Source: a virus
IMG/VR virus record: IMGVR_UViG_3300017917_002280
Span: 1-64,000 of that record
Direction: 5' to 3' (one strand)
Length of the DNA stretch: 64,000 nucleotides
Every line of letters starts with the position of its first letter. Position 1 is the stretch's first letter. A model generated the notes under the pieces. It had not been told where the DNA came from. It saw only the letters and a list, made by a program, of their open reading frames with translations, and did not search any database. Below are positions 1-7,732 of this stretch, one piece after another. A program made the translations under genes and the position numbers.

Positions 1-80
1 CCGGGAACAATCTTCATCTTCAGACGCTTGTCAGAGCGAGAAGTAATGACCTCCCAGCCATTAATTGATTTGTCTGTCAT
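1..80 (-). CDS. N-terminal fragment of a probable endolysin or virion peptidase (cut by window edge)
   Basis: Only the first 26 codons are inside the window. The ATG at 80 has an AGGAG box 10 nt upstream. The visible residues include NGWEVI, then KRLKMKIVPG. This resembles the start of M15-type peptidase (D-Ala or L-Ala-D-Glu peptidase) domains in actinophage lysins, where an N-G-W-P-V-I opening is followed by a V-P-G strand. No catalytic residue is visible, so the call rests on this short resemblance. It lies downstream of the 384-residue protein with 21 bases between them, at the end of the leftward transcription unit. Confidence 0.4.
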   Translation of the reverse strand, partial: MTDKSINGWEVITSRSDKRLKMKIVP

Positions 81-101
81 TATTTTGTTTCTCCTTGTTT
101 G

Positions 102-1256
102 TTATCTTAAACCAGTTGAATCAAATGGAGTGTCTGCCCAAAGGGACTTGTTAAACTTTTTCCAATCTTCTGGAAGCATTTCTGTTAAGCCCAAAGCTCT
201 TGCTCTACGAATAATGTGAGCCTTAGCCTGTGCTGCATTTTCTGCTCTTCCATATGACTGAATAGCATTCTTTAAGTCTTGCTCATTTGCAATTGGAAAT
301 GAGCCGTCTGGCAGCGCTTGTCCACGCTGAGCCATTTGGTTTCTTTGTTTGGTATTATAGTCTCTTTTTTCAATATCTTGACTATCCATATTTTTTACCA
401 ACCTTTCTTCTGGAATAATCCATAGCTTACATACGCCTTCTGGATTTATATTTCCTTCAACTATTTCGCAAGCGCCTTCTTCAAAAAATACGCAATTGCC
501 ACACATTAATCCTTCAGATTTAAATGGATTTTCGTCTGAATAGTGCGCCCCATCTGCGCTTGTATCTTGCTTAAATAGTCCAAAATCATTTGCTAAAGAT
601 TCATAGTACTCATACTGGTGAACTTGTCTTTCGTTAAGATTTTCAAGTTCATCTGATGGTTCCATATCTTCTGGCATTTCACCATTTTTTGTAATCTTTG
701 CTGAACGCAATGTGTCAAGTTTGTGACCAACATAAGTGTCTGTTGGTTTTCCGTCACGATACAGTCTAATAAGTGCCGCTGGATTTTCTTTGGTTCCAGT
801 AATTACAAAATCAGAACCCGGAACATTTATTTTTCCAGCAACAACAATTCTTGTAATTTTACCAGTAGCTCTACCACCAGATGAATTCCAAGACACTGTA
901 TCTCCAACCGATAGTTTCATCATCTTCTTCATGTCTTTGTTTTTTAGTTGATTAACTATTTTTCTAGACCAAGAATATCCAGAGTCACCACCCCAAAGAT
1001 CCCAAGCAACTCTTCCCGGACTTGGGTATCCTTCTTCTCCAGCAGAGAATCCAGTTGCCTGCTTGTCTACTTCATGGCGAGAAAAGAATGAATACATTCT
1101 TTTTACTGTTGAATCACTTAATGCTGTGCCATTTACGATTTGGTTAGCTCTGGTTAAACCAATGATAGTACCACCGCGCTTGCCATCTTTTTTCCATGCA
1201 AGTGCTCTTGCAGCGGCAGACTTCATGCCACTAGTTGGTTTATGCCCTTCAGCCAT
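102..1256 (-). CDS. Multi-domain phage protein with Tudor/SH3-like domain and Cys motif (384 aa)
   Basis: Function unknown. The start ATG follows AAAGGAG. Three parts are visible. Residues 1-110 are a basic module (RGGTIIGLTRANQIVNG, then MYSFFSRHE) common in phage morphogenesis proteins. Residues about 113-185 are a small beta-barrel of the HVA1/Tudor type (GDTVSWNSSGGRATGKI ... TKENPAALIRLYRDG). Residues about 255-285 carry CGNCVFF ... C ... C, a likely zinc or Fe-S site. The C-terminus (about 325-370) resembles a short helical DUF6582-like segment found in phage proteins. The Tudor-like part is closely matched in the protease-scaffold fusion at 50,098-51,984, which suggests a virion-assembly role. 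That role is inferred. Confidence 0.6.
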   Translation of the reverse strand: MAEGHKPTSGMKSAAARALAWKKDGKRGGTIIGLTRANQIVNGTALSDSTVKRMYSFFSRHEVDKQATGFSAGEEGYPSPGRVAWDLWGGDSGYSWSRKIVNQLKNKDMKKMMKLSVGDTVSWNSSGGRATGKITRIVVAGKINVPGSDFVITGTKENPAALIRLYRDGKPTDTYVGHKLDTLRSAKITKNGEMPEDMEPSDELENLNERQVHQYEYYESLANDFGLFKQDTSADGAHYSDENPFKSEGLMCGNCVFFEEGACEIVEGNINPEGVCKLWIIPEERLVKNMDSQDIEKRDYNTKQRNQMAQRGQALPDGSFPIANEQDLKNAIQSYGRAENAAQAKAHIIRRARALGLTEMLPEDWKKFNKSLWADTPFDSTGLR

Positions 1257-1261
1257 TCAAA

Positions 1262-1378
1262 TCACTCCTTTGGTTTTATTGTACCACAATTCATGCATTC
1301 GTATTGAGGATCAAACTTGAATGTCTCCTTGTTGACATCCCATTTTGATACCTTCCATATATGACTACACTCACTCAT
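1262..1378 (-). CDS. Small zinc-ribbon protein (38 aa)
   Basis: The short frame starts at an ATG 8 bases inside the end of the groES-like gene and stops just before the 384-aa gene, whose ribosome site lies in its last codons. The protein has Cys4 and His6 near the N-terminus (ECSHIW) and C-M-N-C-G near the C-terminus, with aromatic residues between. This is the usual layout of tiny phage zinc ribbons. Its position and overlaps support a coupled gene; its function is unknown. Confidence 0.6.
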   Translation of the reverse strand: MSECSHIWKVSKWDVNKETFKFDPQYECMNCGTIKPKE

Positions 1379-1667
1379 TGAATGTAGCTATAACTGTATC
1401 TGCATGAACAACAACATATTTCTTATCTTCATGCTCAAATGGAACATCATTATTGAAGCCATACATAATAATATCTCCAGCCTTGAACTTAAGTTCGTGC
1501 CATTTTCCGTCTGGCCCCATATATCCGTCACCTACAGCTAGTACTTCTGCCTTTGGCAAATTCATATTTGGAACATTTGCTAGAATAAGACCAGACTTTG
1601 TTGTCTGCTCTTGCTCTACTTCTATTTTCTTACAAATCATATATTTGCCATTTGGTTGTGCAAACAT
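1371..1667 (-). CDS. groES: GroES-like co-chaperonin
   Basis: A 98-residue protein of co-chaperonin size. It has the mobile-loop and roof pattern of Cpn10: KSGLILAN near residues 24-31, AEVLAVGDG near 40-48, FKAGDIIMYGF near 60-70, and a closing strand YVVVHADTVIATF. Cpn10 heptamers cap GroEL and help fold client proteins; phage versions (for example T4 gp31) can adapt the host chaperonin to fold the capsid protein. No GroEL is seen here, so it would have to work with the host chaperonin. Its stop overlaps the next small gene, and its start abuts the 118-residue protein. Confidence 0.85.
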   Translation of the reverse strand: MFAQPNGKYMICKKIEVEQEQTTKSGLILANVPNMNLPKAEVLAVGDGYMGPDGKWHELKFKAGDIIMYGFNNDVPFEHEDKKYVVVHADTVIATFNE

Positions 1668-2023
1668 TATTCTCCTTCTCCTAATAGTGTTGAGTAAAGT
1701 ATTATATCACTCATCATTTCCCTTTCGGGCTGAGTTAATTCTTCTGAATCTATCCATTCCGCACTTTTTTCTGTAAAGCCAAAATAAACATCTGAATTTT
1801 CATCTAATGAAATGTTTATAAATCCTTTGAACCACAAAGACCTCATTATATCATCGTCCGTATCTTTTACTTTTTGGAAATATTCTGGATAATCATCAAT
1901 GAACTTATCAGTGAATCTTACCATTTCTTTTCCATCTTCATGTGTTCCAAAAATTTCAATGTATTCATTTTCTATCATTTGTTTTTTTGTCAATTTGCTT
2001 AAATCTATTTTCTTTTCGCTCAT
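1667..2023 (-). CDS. Unrecognised protein (118 aa)
   Basis: Not recognised. It is acidic and mixed alpha/beta, with no Cys motif or membrane segment. The start overlaps the terminase stop by 4 bases (ATGA), so it is translationally coupled to the large terminase. The C-terminus is strongly acidic (LGEGE). Position between terminase and GroES is the only functional clue. Confidence 0.6.
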   Translation of the reverse strand: MSEKKIDLSKLTKKQMIENEYIEIFGTHEDGKEMVRFTDKFIDDYPEYFQKVKDTDDDIMRSLWFKGFINISLDENSDVYFGFTEKSAEWIDSEELTQPEREMMSDIILYSTLLGEGE

Positions 2024-3786
2024 AGTATCCTCATCACCCCGAAAGGAGTTTCTTCTTCAAAAACTTCCTGCTCAACCATCTTGGGGTTGTCTTTATAGAA
2101 TGTTTTATATGTGTGAATATCAATTTCTACATCCTCGCTTTGCTTCTTTGTTTCAACAATTGAATTGTATATTGAGCCACATACAGCATCTGACAAGTCT
2201 TTAGATCCCTTTCTTGGGTGATCTACCTTACCTCTAATTATCCTCAGCTGCAATAACTCATCAACAAGCAACTTGATTGTGGGACCATGAACTCTTTCCT
2301 CACCGACCAATATTGCAAAATCATCATAATGCTTTTTGGCTACAGATAACACCTCTGCATTTATTCCAACCATTCTTAATTCACTCATAATGTCGTGAGA
2401 GTTCCATCTGTCAAATGTAACCTTTTTAATGTTAAACCCGCGACTCCTTAAGTCAAGGATAAATTGCTTTACTTCAGAGAAGTCTACAGATTTATCTGAA
2501 GTTGGTGTCCACCATCTGACACAATCAACGATCACATACGGATTGACAACTGTGTGGTCCATAAAGCTTTTTACATTTACCCACTTATCAACATGGCTCA
2601 TTGCAACAGCACAGTGGTCATGCTTTTGTGCAAGGTCAACATGGACATAGTATTCTTTTTCTTCTTGTGGGACAAACCAATTATAGAATCTGCCATCTTC
2701 TGTGACACCATTGTACGGCTGATTGAAACATTCTTCAATTTTCTCTCTTGATTTAAAGAATGCATCTACTGCATCTGGTGGCATACAGGCAAAGCGAGAT
2801 AGTGCATCTACTGTATTATTTAAGAAAGCAAGTTTAAAGTCATTGATATTTCTTGTTGGATTAATGTCCCAAGTGGGTCTTTTAAGTGCAAAAACTTTCG
2901 GGTATTTATACGCAATAATTTCCTCTTCTTCCCAGTCAACTGTGAAGGTATTTCCCTCTATATCTTCGTCTATTTCTTCATCAAGCACGAATGTGTGAGA
3001 TTTAACCGTTATATCTTTTTCTGCAACAACAGCATTATATCTTTGCTGAATAAAGTCTCCCTTGTATCTTGGGAATGAAAGAAGAATTACTTTTCCAAAA
3101 TCTGGAAAACGGGAATCTACAGATGCCCTATACATATCATAGATTGCTTGCGCTGTTTTTGACTGCTCACTGCCCGATGTTGATTCTGAATTAAATCCAG
3201 AAATCTCATCAAGGATTACAACAATAACATTGTAACCCTCCCAAGATTCTCTTTCTGAGTGACCAGAGTGGCAGGTAATTGCTTTGTCAAAGGCTACGGC
3301 ATTAGCTGTGACATTATATTTTCCAGCAAACCAAGGAGAATTTTCAATTCTATTTCTAAATCCTTTGAAGAAAACATTCTTTGCCTGCTCAGAGTTGATA
3401 GCAATATTGATAATATCAATGGCGTCTCCGGGTGGCTTTCCAAAATATCCTGCTGGATCTTTCAGGCATAAAAGCAAATAAACTATATAGGAAACGGCAA
3501 TGGTGGACATATAATCCTTACCAGAACCTTTACCAAGTTGAAGTATAACTTCATTACAGGTTTGCTTCCATCTCTTGCTTCCCTCATCTTCGCCAAAAAG
3601 ACTAATAAGAGTGTTCTTTTTAAACACTTGGGTCATGGCGCGAATTGCCTGATATTGATATTCTGATAGGGGTGGCAATGATAAATAGTTTTTATCTGTT
3701 ACAAATTGCTCTAGTGTTACTGGCTTTTCCTCAAACTCATTGTCACCAAGAACATCTAATATATCTGAAAAATCAAAGCCCGACAT
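2020..3786 (-). CDS. terL: Terminase large subunit
   Basis: ATP-driven DNA packaging motor and headful or site-specific nuclease. At 588 residues it has the family's usual size. A Walker A-like loop (GKGSGK, residues 85-90) and Walker B (VIVVILDE, Asp193-Glu194) lie in the N-terminal ATPase. An RNase H-type nuclease begins near residue 385 (YYVHVDLAQKHDH, where the Asp is the expected metal ligand), with further acidic residues in VTFDRWNS and KDLSDAV. The start shares one base with the stop of the small subunit gene. Confidence 0.93.
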   Translation of the reverse strand: MSGFDFSDILDVLGDNEFEEKPVTLEQFVTDKNYLSLPPLSEYQYQAIRAMTQVFKKNTLISLFGEDEGSKRWKQTCNEVILQLGKGSGKDYMSTIAVSYIVYLLLCLKDPAGYFGKPPGDAIDIINIAINSEQAKNVFFKGFRNRIENSPWFAGKYNVTANAVAFDKAITCHSGHSERESWEGYNVIVVILDEISGFNSESTSGSEQSKTAQAIYDMYRASVDSRFPDFGKVILLSFPRYKGDFIQQRYNAVVAEKDITVKSHTFVLDEEIDEDIEGNTFTVDWEEEEIIAYKYPKVFALKRPTWDINPTRNINDFKLAFLNNTVDALSRFACMPPDAVDAFFKSREKIEECFNQPYNGVTEDGRFYNWFVPQEEKEYYVHVDLAQKHDHCAVAMSHVDKWVNVKSFMDHTVVNPYVIVDCVRWWTPTSDKSVDFSEVKQFILDLRSRGFNIKKVTFDRWNSHDIMSELRMVGINAEVLSVAKKHYDDFAILVGEERVHGPTIKLLVDELLQLRIIRGKVDHPRKGSKDLSDAVCGSIYNSIVETKKQSEDVEIDIHTYKTFYKDNPKMVEQEVFEEETPFGVMRIL

Positions 3787-4301
3787 TAGTAACCTTCTGA
3801 TCTTCCAGTAACAGAACTTAGTCTTTCATAAACCTTTGGCTTGCATTTGTCACATTGAGTAACAACCTCTTTAAGAATTCCCACAAGAATTTCTTGCTTT
3901 TCTTCTGTTTCAATAATCTTTGCAGCCAGCTCGTTATTGTCAATAACGCCAGCCTTTTGAAGCATGTCAATTTGTTTTTGTTGAATATCCGAAATAAGTT
4001 TTAGTGCTGTGGTTTTTTGACTAAGGTTGCCTTGAACATCTGCTTCTCTGACTACAGACCATGCTTCATCAATCAACATTGAGTAATGCTGGTCTGCGCC
4101 AGTCAGTGCCTCTCTTGCGCGAGTTTGAATTTGCTTATCGCTGTGAATAACGGAACGCCATTCATTTAAATAATCAATGACCTGAGTTCTTTTCATTCCA
4201 GTTTCTTTTGCTATTTCGGTTGGATTTGTTTTCCCTTTTAGGAATAACGCAACAACCTTATTGATAGATTCCCATCTATCAGCAAGTTCAATCTCAGACA
4301 T
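3786..4301 (-). CDS. terS: Terminase small subunit-like DNA-binding protein
   Basis: A 171-residue protein directly upstream of terL. Residues about 25-50 form a helix-turn-helix (TEIAKETGMKRTQVIDYLNEW), followed by a long helical segment suited to oligomerisation and a C-terminal pair of Cys (QCDKCK). Small terminase subunits recognise the packaging site and regulate the large subunit. The assignment rests on position, size and the HTH; sequence similarity was not tested. Confidence 0.7.
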   Translation of the reverse strand: MSEIELADRWESINKVVALFLKGKTNPTEIAKETGMKRTQVIDYLNEWRSVIHSDKQIQTRAREALTGADQHYSMLIDEAWSVVREADVQGNLSQKTTALKLISDIQQKQIDMLQKAGVIDNNELAAKIIETEEKQEILVGILKEVVTQCDKCKPKVYERLSSVTGRSEGY

Positions 4302-4590
4302 TCTCTTTCTTCTTTCTGCTTACTTTTGCCACATGAAGACCTTTTATCTTATCCATATAGAAAGATCTAAACTCTCCAGTATTCTTGTCCATGCAGTCAA
4401 TCCAAGTTACATCTTTGTCTTTGTTATGAACAAGTTTAATAAATCTAAAAACACCTCGTTCGTATTTAATCTTTAAAAGATCTCCGGGCTGAACCTTATG
4501 CTTTTTATGCTCAAATTCGTAAGTGACATAAATATTATCGTTGTGAAAATACGGCTTAACTTTTGGCTTATGCTTTTTTCTTTTAATCAC
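4294..4590 (-). CDS. Basic beta-rich unrecognised protein (98 aa)
   Basis: Starts with GTG overlapping the TGA of the zinc-ribbon gene (GTGA), and its end overlaps the small terminase by 8 bases. Both termini are Lys-rich (KRKKHKPK and SRKKKEN). The middle reads as a small beta-barrel (KVQPGDLLKIKYERGVFRF). It may bind nucleic acid. No family was recognised. Confidence 0.6.
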   Translation of the reverse strand: MIKRKKHKPKVKPYFHNDNIYVTYEFEHKKHKVQPGDLLKIKYERGVFRFIKLVHNKDKDVTWIDCMDKNTGEFRSFYMDKIKGLHVAKVSRKKKENV

Positions 4591-4751
4591 TTATATCCTC
4601 CTGCTGTTGGAGCCCATACAAGACCGGGGCGATCAAGACCTCTTTTTAGGTCTTTGCCACAATCACAAACTTGATTATCTCTCTCATCAATTTTGGTTAT
4701 TCTTGTAAATGTCTTATCACATGAGCTGCATGTATATGTATATGTTGGCAT
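4587..4751 (-). CDS. FmdB-type zinc-ribbon protein (54 aa)
   Basis: The sequence opens MPTYTYTCSSCDKTF, the hallmark of the FmdB/CxxC regulatory zinc-ribbon family (MPxYxYxCxxCG). A second Cys pair follows (VCDCG, residues 29-32). The remaining C-terminus (RPGLVWAPTAGGYK) is short. Such proteins are common in phage genomes, with unknown role. A -10/-35 pair lies immediately upstream, so the message may begin only about 3 nt before the ATG. Confidence 0.75.
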   Translation of the reverse strand: MPTYTYTCSSCDKTFTRITKIDERDNQVCDCGKDLKRGLDRPGLVWAPTAGGYK

Positions 4752-4760
4752 AGTACTCCT

Positions 4761-4789
4761 ATTATATCATTAACGGTTGGGTTTGGCAA
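4761..4789 (-). promoter_or_regulatory. Sigma-70-type promoter before the terminase operon
   Basis: On the minus strand TTGCCA (4,784-4,789) is followed after 17 nt by TATAAT (4,761-4,766), with TG upstream giving an extended -10. The -35 lies inside the 3' end of the preceding gene. The predicted start of transcription is about 3 nt before the FmdB-like ATG, so the AGGAG present between box and gene would be mostly outside the message. Confidence 0.6.
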
Positions 4790-5156
4790 TCTTTTTATTT
4801 GTTTGGATTGCTACCTTTGGCTTTGCCTGCATCTTGTCTGCATTTCTCTTTGTATATACCTTGAATAAAATAAGATACCCAAGCAAATCATCTATATCAT
4901 TGTCTCCCGGATATGATTGATTATTTGCAATACGATTTAACTTATCATCAATTCGTGATGCAAGACTTTCTGCATGACTGGACTTTGAAAATATTGGTCT
5001 AGGATTCAAAGCCGAGTCTCCATATGATATATTTTTCTCAATTAAAAGTCTTGTAATCTGCATTCCAACTTCAAAAATATCTCTGCCAGATGGAGCTTTT
5101 TCAATTAGTTCCATAAGGTCGTCCGAGAATAAACTATTCCAATCTTTTTCTATCAT
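4770..5156 (-). CDS. Nmad1/DUF1599-like protein
   Basis: 128 residues from the ATG at 5,156, which has AGGAG at 6-nt spacing and shares ATGA with the upstream stop; an in-frame TTG 6 nt earlier lies too close to that box. The core, LLIEKNISYGDSALNP then RIDDKLNRI and DIDDLLGYLILF, matches the DUF1599 family named nucleotide-modification-associated domain 1, widespread in phages. The name reflects genomic association, and no reaction is established. The C-terminus is a Lys-rich tail. Confidence 0.7.
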   Translation of the reverse strand: MIEKDWNSLFSDDLMELIEKAPSGRDIFEVGMQITRLLIEKNISYGDSALNPRPIFSKSSHAESLASRIDDKLNRIANNQSYPGDNDIDDLLGYLILFKVYTKRNADKMQAKPKVAIQTNKKIAKPNR

Positions 5157-5311
5157 TTCCAACTCCTTTGATTTCTTATAAGACCATATTCTACCAGATA
5201 ACGATAAATTGTTTGGTGGCTAGTGCTGCATTCCTTTGCAATTTCTTCAATTGTTTTCTTATCTATCTGATATCTTTTTGTTAACCACGCCTTGTTTTTA
5301 TAAAGCTTCAT
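5153..5311 (-). CDS. Small helix-turn-helix protein (52 aa)
   Basis: Its ATG lies 14 bases inside the end of the RuvC-like gene and its stop overlaps the Nmad1-like start. Residues 14-45 form a compact HTH (YQIDKKTIEEIAKECSTSHQ, then TIYRYLVEYGL), similar to the DNA-recognition helices of sigma-like and homing-endonuclease-associated domains. It is probably a DNA-binding accessory; the target is unknown. Confidence 0.65.
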   Translation of the reverse strand: MKLYKNKAWLTKRYQIDKKTIEEIAKECSTSHQTIYRYLVEYGLIRNQRSWK

Positions 5312-5873
5312 GATTTATCATCTCATTGTACGCATAGTATGCGATACCGATTGCATCGCCAACATCATTGTCTGTGATTTCCATATTAAATTTCTTATTA
5401 AAGTAATCAAGTGTTCTCTGCTTTCTTATTTCTCTTATTTGGCTTTTATACCATGAATCTTTTCTTCCGGGATTTGCTTGTGCAAAGTTTAATTTTTCCT
5501 GCTTGGTAAAATTTTTATTTCCTATATATGATTGCCAAGTTGTAGGAGAAATATCAATTACCTTATTTCCATTTTTTAATATTGCTGCCACGACAGATCC
5601 AAAAACCATTGACATCTTTATGCTGGCATCATGGGATTTTACCATAATTGGCGATTCTATGCAAACCAAATCAACTTTGTCAATTGAATCCATAAGGCTG
5701 TTAATTTTATTATTTGCATCAATGATTCTGTCGATCACATTGTCACCTTTAAATATAACCTTTCCCCACATTTTAGGCTTGCCGTCAAACAGGCAAAAGG
5801 CGAAAGAATTTGTAGATGAATCTATTCCAATAACAGAGTTTCCACGAATTTTACCTAGCTTGTTTAGCGACAT
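5298..5873 (-). CDS. RuvC-like Holliday junction resolvase
   Basis: RNase H-fold nuclease expected to cut branched DNA before packaging. From the ATG at 5,873 (GGAAG 9 nt upstream; an in-frame TTG 6 nt earlier has poor spacing) the protein has 191 residues. Visible motifs are IGIDSSTNSFAF (Asp18), LVCIESP (Glu73) and DNDVGDAIGIAYYA near the C-terminus, which supplies the last acidic ligands. This is the RuvC/poxvirus-resolvase arrangement. It sits with RecA and other nucleases, consistent with recombination-linked replication. Confidence 0.8.
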   Translation of the reverse strand: MSLNKLGKIRGNSVIGIDSSTNSFAFCLFDGKPKMWGKVIFKGDNVIDRIIDANNKINSLMDSIDKVDLVCIESPIMVKSHDASIKMSMVFGSVVAAILKNGNKVIDISPTTWQSYIGNKNFTKQEKLNFAQANPGRKDSWYKSQIREIRKQRTLDYFNKKFNMEITDNDVGDAIGIAYYAYNEMINHEAL

Positions 5874-6138
5874 AATCAAATGCTTCCTTCAATAACTTTT
5901 TATTATTTTTCTTATTAAAATCTTCACACCTGTAGCAAATTGAATCCGCATTATACATACTTAGTTTTAAATTACATTGCTTGCAAAATCTTACTTTGCC
6001 TTTAAGTCTTTCTTTGTTTTCATAATACTTTTCCATAATCTTTTTATTTGTTGCTTTTCTGCAACAATCTGGATTACAGTACTTTTGATTTTTACTTTTA
6101 GGATAAAATTCTTCATTGCAAAATGCACAACTTTTCAT
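5851..6138 (-). CDS. Double zinc-finger protein (95 aa)
   Basis: Two Cys clusters: Cys4-x2-Cys7 with Cys21 and Cys25 (KYCNPDC), and a second set in RFCKQCNLKL and ICYRCE. The linker is Lys/Asn-rich. The gene overlaps both neighbours by a few bases. It is probably nucleic-acid- or protein-binding; no family was recognised. Confidence 0.6.
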   Translation of the reverse strand: MKSCAFCNEEFYPKSKNQKYCNPDCCRKATNKKIMEKYYENKERLKGKVRFCKQCNLKLSMYNADSICYRCEDFNKKNNKKLLKEAFDYVAKQAR

Positions 6139-6911
6139 ATCTTTTTCACTTTCAGTGGCTCTATTTTTGTTCTTCCATCAGATTTTTCCCAGCAAGCATC
6201 CATAACTGGACAGTATTTACATGGCACATTTGATTTTGTAAAAGGCCTTTTAATGTTTTTGCCTTCTTTCCAAGCAGCATGAACCTCTCGCATCCAGTCA
6301 AATATATAATCTATATATTCTTTATTTTCATCATTCATTATTACTGGTATGGCAACCAAGTCATGGGTATTCTTGCTTTCATATAAAACAACACCCTCTT
6401 GTGCATTTAAGGCTTTCATGTAGATAAGAATTTGTACAAGATGGCTATCCGATGGAGTATTATTATTTTTTCTAACAATAAATTGCTCGTCTTTGATTGT
6501 TTTAATTTCTCCAATTATTTCTTCTCCGTCAATCTCTAGAATAAGATCAACGAATCCACGAATTGGGGGATCTGATAACTTTATTTCTCTTTCATCTTCT
6601 TTAAATATTTCTGTATTTTTCAATACGCTTTGAATTCTTTCATGTGCAGCAGTACCATTACTCATTGCAGCAATACCTTGTGCTGTAAATGTTTCGGTAA
6701 ATTCAACCCCACTAAATGCCAAGCTCCAATATCGTGGACATGTCCCATGACCATAGCCTACTGTTGAGGGGGAAAATGTGAACTTTTGACGATGCTCCGC
6801 TGTATTTTTATTATATAAATACGCTTTACTTATAATTCTCACAAACTTTTTGGGATCAAGTTTTGTATTTTTCGGTTTACTCGTAAGAGTTTTAATTAAA
6901 TTTTTAGCCAT
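6135..6911 (-). CDS. Cas4/RecB-type PD-(D/E)XK exonuclease with predicted Fe-S cluster
   Basis: 258 residues. The nuclease core is readable: His90 in the AAHERIQ helix, Asp122 (IRGFVDLILEI), Glu135-x-Lys137 (IIGEIKTIK) and Gln160 (HLVQILIYMKAL). One N-terminal Cys58 (GTCPRYW) and three C-terminal Cys (231, 234, 240 in CKYCPVMDAC) match the 4Fe-4S arrangement of Cas4 and AddB-like nucleases. It likely processes DNA ends for the phage RecA. No CRISPR array is present, so a spacer-acquisition role is not implied. Confidence 0.82.
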   Translation of the reverse strand: MAKNLIKTLTSKPKNTKLDPKKFVRIISKAYLYNKNTAEHRQKFTFSPSTVGYGHGTCPRYWSLAFSGVEFTETFTAQGIAAMSNGTAAHERIQSVLKNTEIFKEDEREIKLSDPPIRGFVDLILEIDGEEIIGEIKTIKDEQFIVRKNNNTPSDSHLVQILIYMKALNAQEGVVLYESKNTHDLVAIPVIMNDENKEYIDYIFDWMREVHAAWKEGKNIKRPFTKSNVPCKYCPVMDACWEKSDGRTKIEPLKVKKI

Positions 6912-6913
6912 TA

Positions 6914-7246
6914 TTATCCTAAGTTGTATCTTGCTATATATTTCAAAGAATCTACTAATTTATCTAAAGAATCTTTCATTGTATAGTATACATTCTTTTT
7001 AACATAATTTACTGAACCGCTAGGACCTTTGGCAACAGTTGAGTACCAAGTTGCTAAAATACCAAACTTTGCAGACATAGCTTGAAGTTTGTTTATCAAA
7101 GATAGTGCTTGTGCAGGTGGAACATCTGGCTTGGTCATTATCTTTACAATAATACCTAGAGCTTCTCCTAACTCTTCATCTTGAATAAATTCATACATCT
7201 CCTGAAATTCTGATACCTGATTTATAACATCAATTGTCGTCTCCAT
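6914..7246 (-). CDS. Helical protein in the recombination module (110 aa)
   Basis: Not recognised as a named family. The sequence is helical throughout, with VPPAQALSLINKLQAMSAKF and a segment WYSTVAKG ... KKNVYYTMKDSLDKLVDSLKYIAR. It sits between two predicted nucleases and overlaps the upstream one by 17 bases, suggesting a partner role in DNA processing. That role is inferred from position only. Confidence 0.55.
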   Translation of the reverse strand: METTIDVINQVSEFQEMYEFIQDEELGEALGIIVKIMTKPDVPPAQALSLINKLQAMSAKFGILATWYSTVAKGPSGSVNYVKKNVYYTMKDSLDKLVDSLKYIARYNLG

Positions 7247-7535
7247 ATGCCAACCTTTCTAGTTCCTCTAATACCGACCATTCAATAACTGCTAATCTTA
7301 TTTTTTGATCGGAACCCAACACAACTTTGAGTGCCGGGAATTTTTCTCTATCTGTTTTTAAAGTATCTGTAACAATTTTTGCCCATACATCTTTTGTCAA
7401 AGAGAATGACTTTTCATATTCTTTTATATCAACCACAAAGTTTTTCCAAGATGCATCTGCTTTTTGATATTTTCCGCGACCAGAATTCTTATGCCCCTTG
7501 GCATTCATTCTTTTTATTTCTGATCTTTCACTCAT
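7230..7535 (-). CDS. Small PD-(D/E)XK-like nuclease, possible junction resolvase
   Basis: 101 residues. After a basic opening (HKNSGRGKYQK) it has Asp27, then VDIKEYEKSF (Asp36-x-Lys38), then a Trp-containing helix (DVWAKIVTDT) and a strand LKVVLG. This order is that of minimal PDDEXK resolvases and VRR-type nucleases, though an Asp replaces the usual Glu in the E-x-K position. A second branched-DNA nuclease beside the RuvC-like one would be redundant, so the exact substrate is open. Confidence 0.5.
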   Translation of the reverse strand: MSERSEIKRMNAKGHKNSGRGKYQKADASWKNFVVDIKEYEKSFSLTKDVWAKIVTDTLKTDREKFPALKVVLGSDQKIRLAVIEWSVLEELERLAYGDDN

Positions 7536-7732
7536 TGTAAGAATGCTCTAATCTTGTTTTCGTGACCATCCAAACATTTCCAGATAATTAAATTATTAAT
7601 ATCATCTTTATAGACCATATCTGAATATTTTAAGCATCCGTCAACTTGACATTGGTAAGAAGATTCAATTTTTTTAAATGATGAGAAATCTTCTTTCTTT
7701 TTTTTATTAATAAACTCTGAAGGATCTATCAT
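7532..7732 (-). CDS. Small putative zinc-binding protein (66 aa)
   Basis: Shares ATGA-type overlaps with the genes on both sides. Cys residues at SYQCQVDGC and a later WKCLDGHENK give a possible C-C-C-H site. The N-terminus is Lys-rich. Function unknown. Confidence 0.5.
   Translation of the reverse strand: MIDPSEFINKKKKEDFSSFKKIESSYQCQVDGCLKYSDMVYKDDINNLIIWKCLDGHENKIRAFLQ

Noticed and set aside
6135-6911. Cas4-like protein as part of a CRISPR-Cas system
   Set aside because: No Cas1, Cas2 or repeat array was found; position among replication genes fits DNA-end processing.
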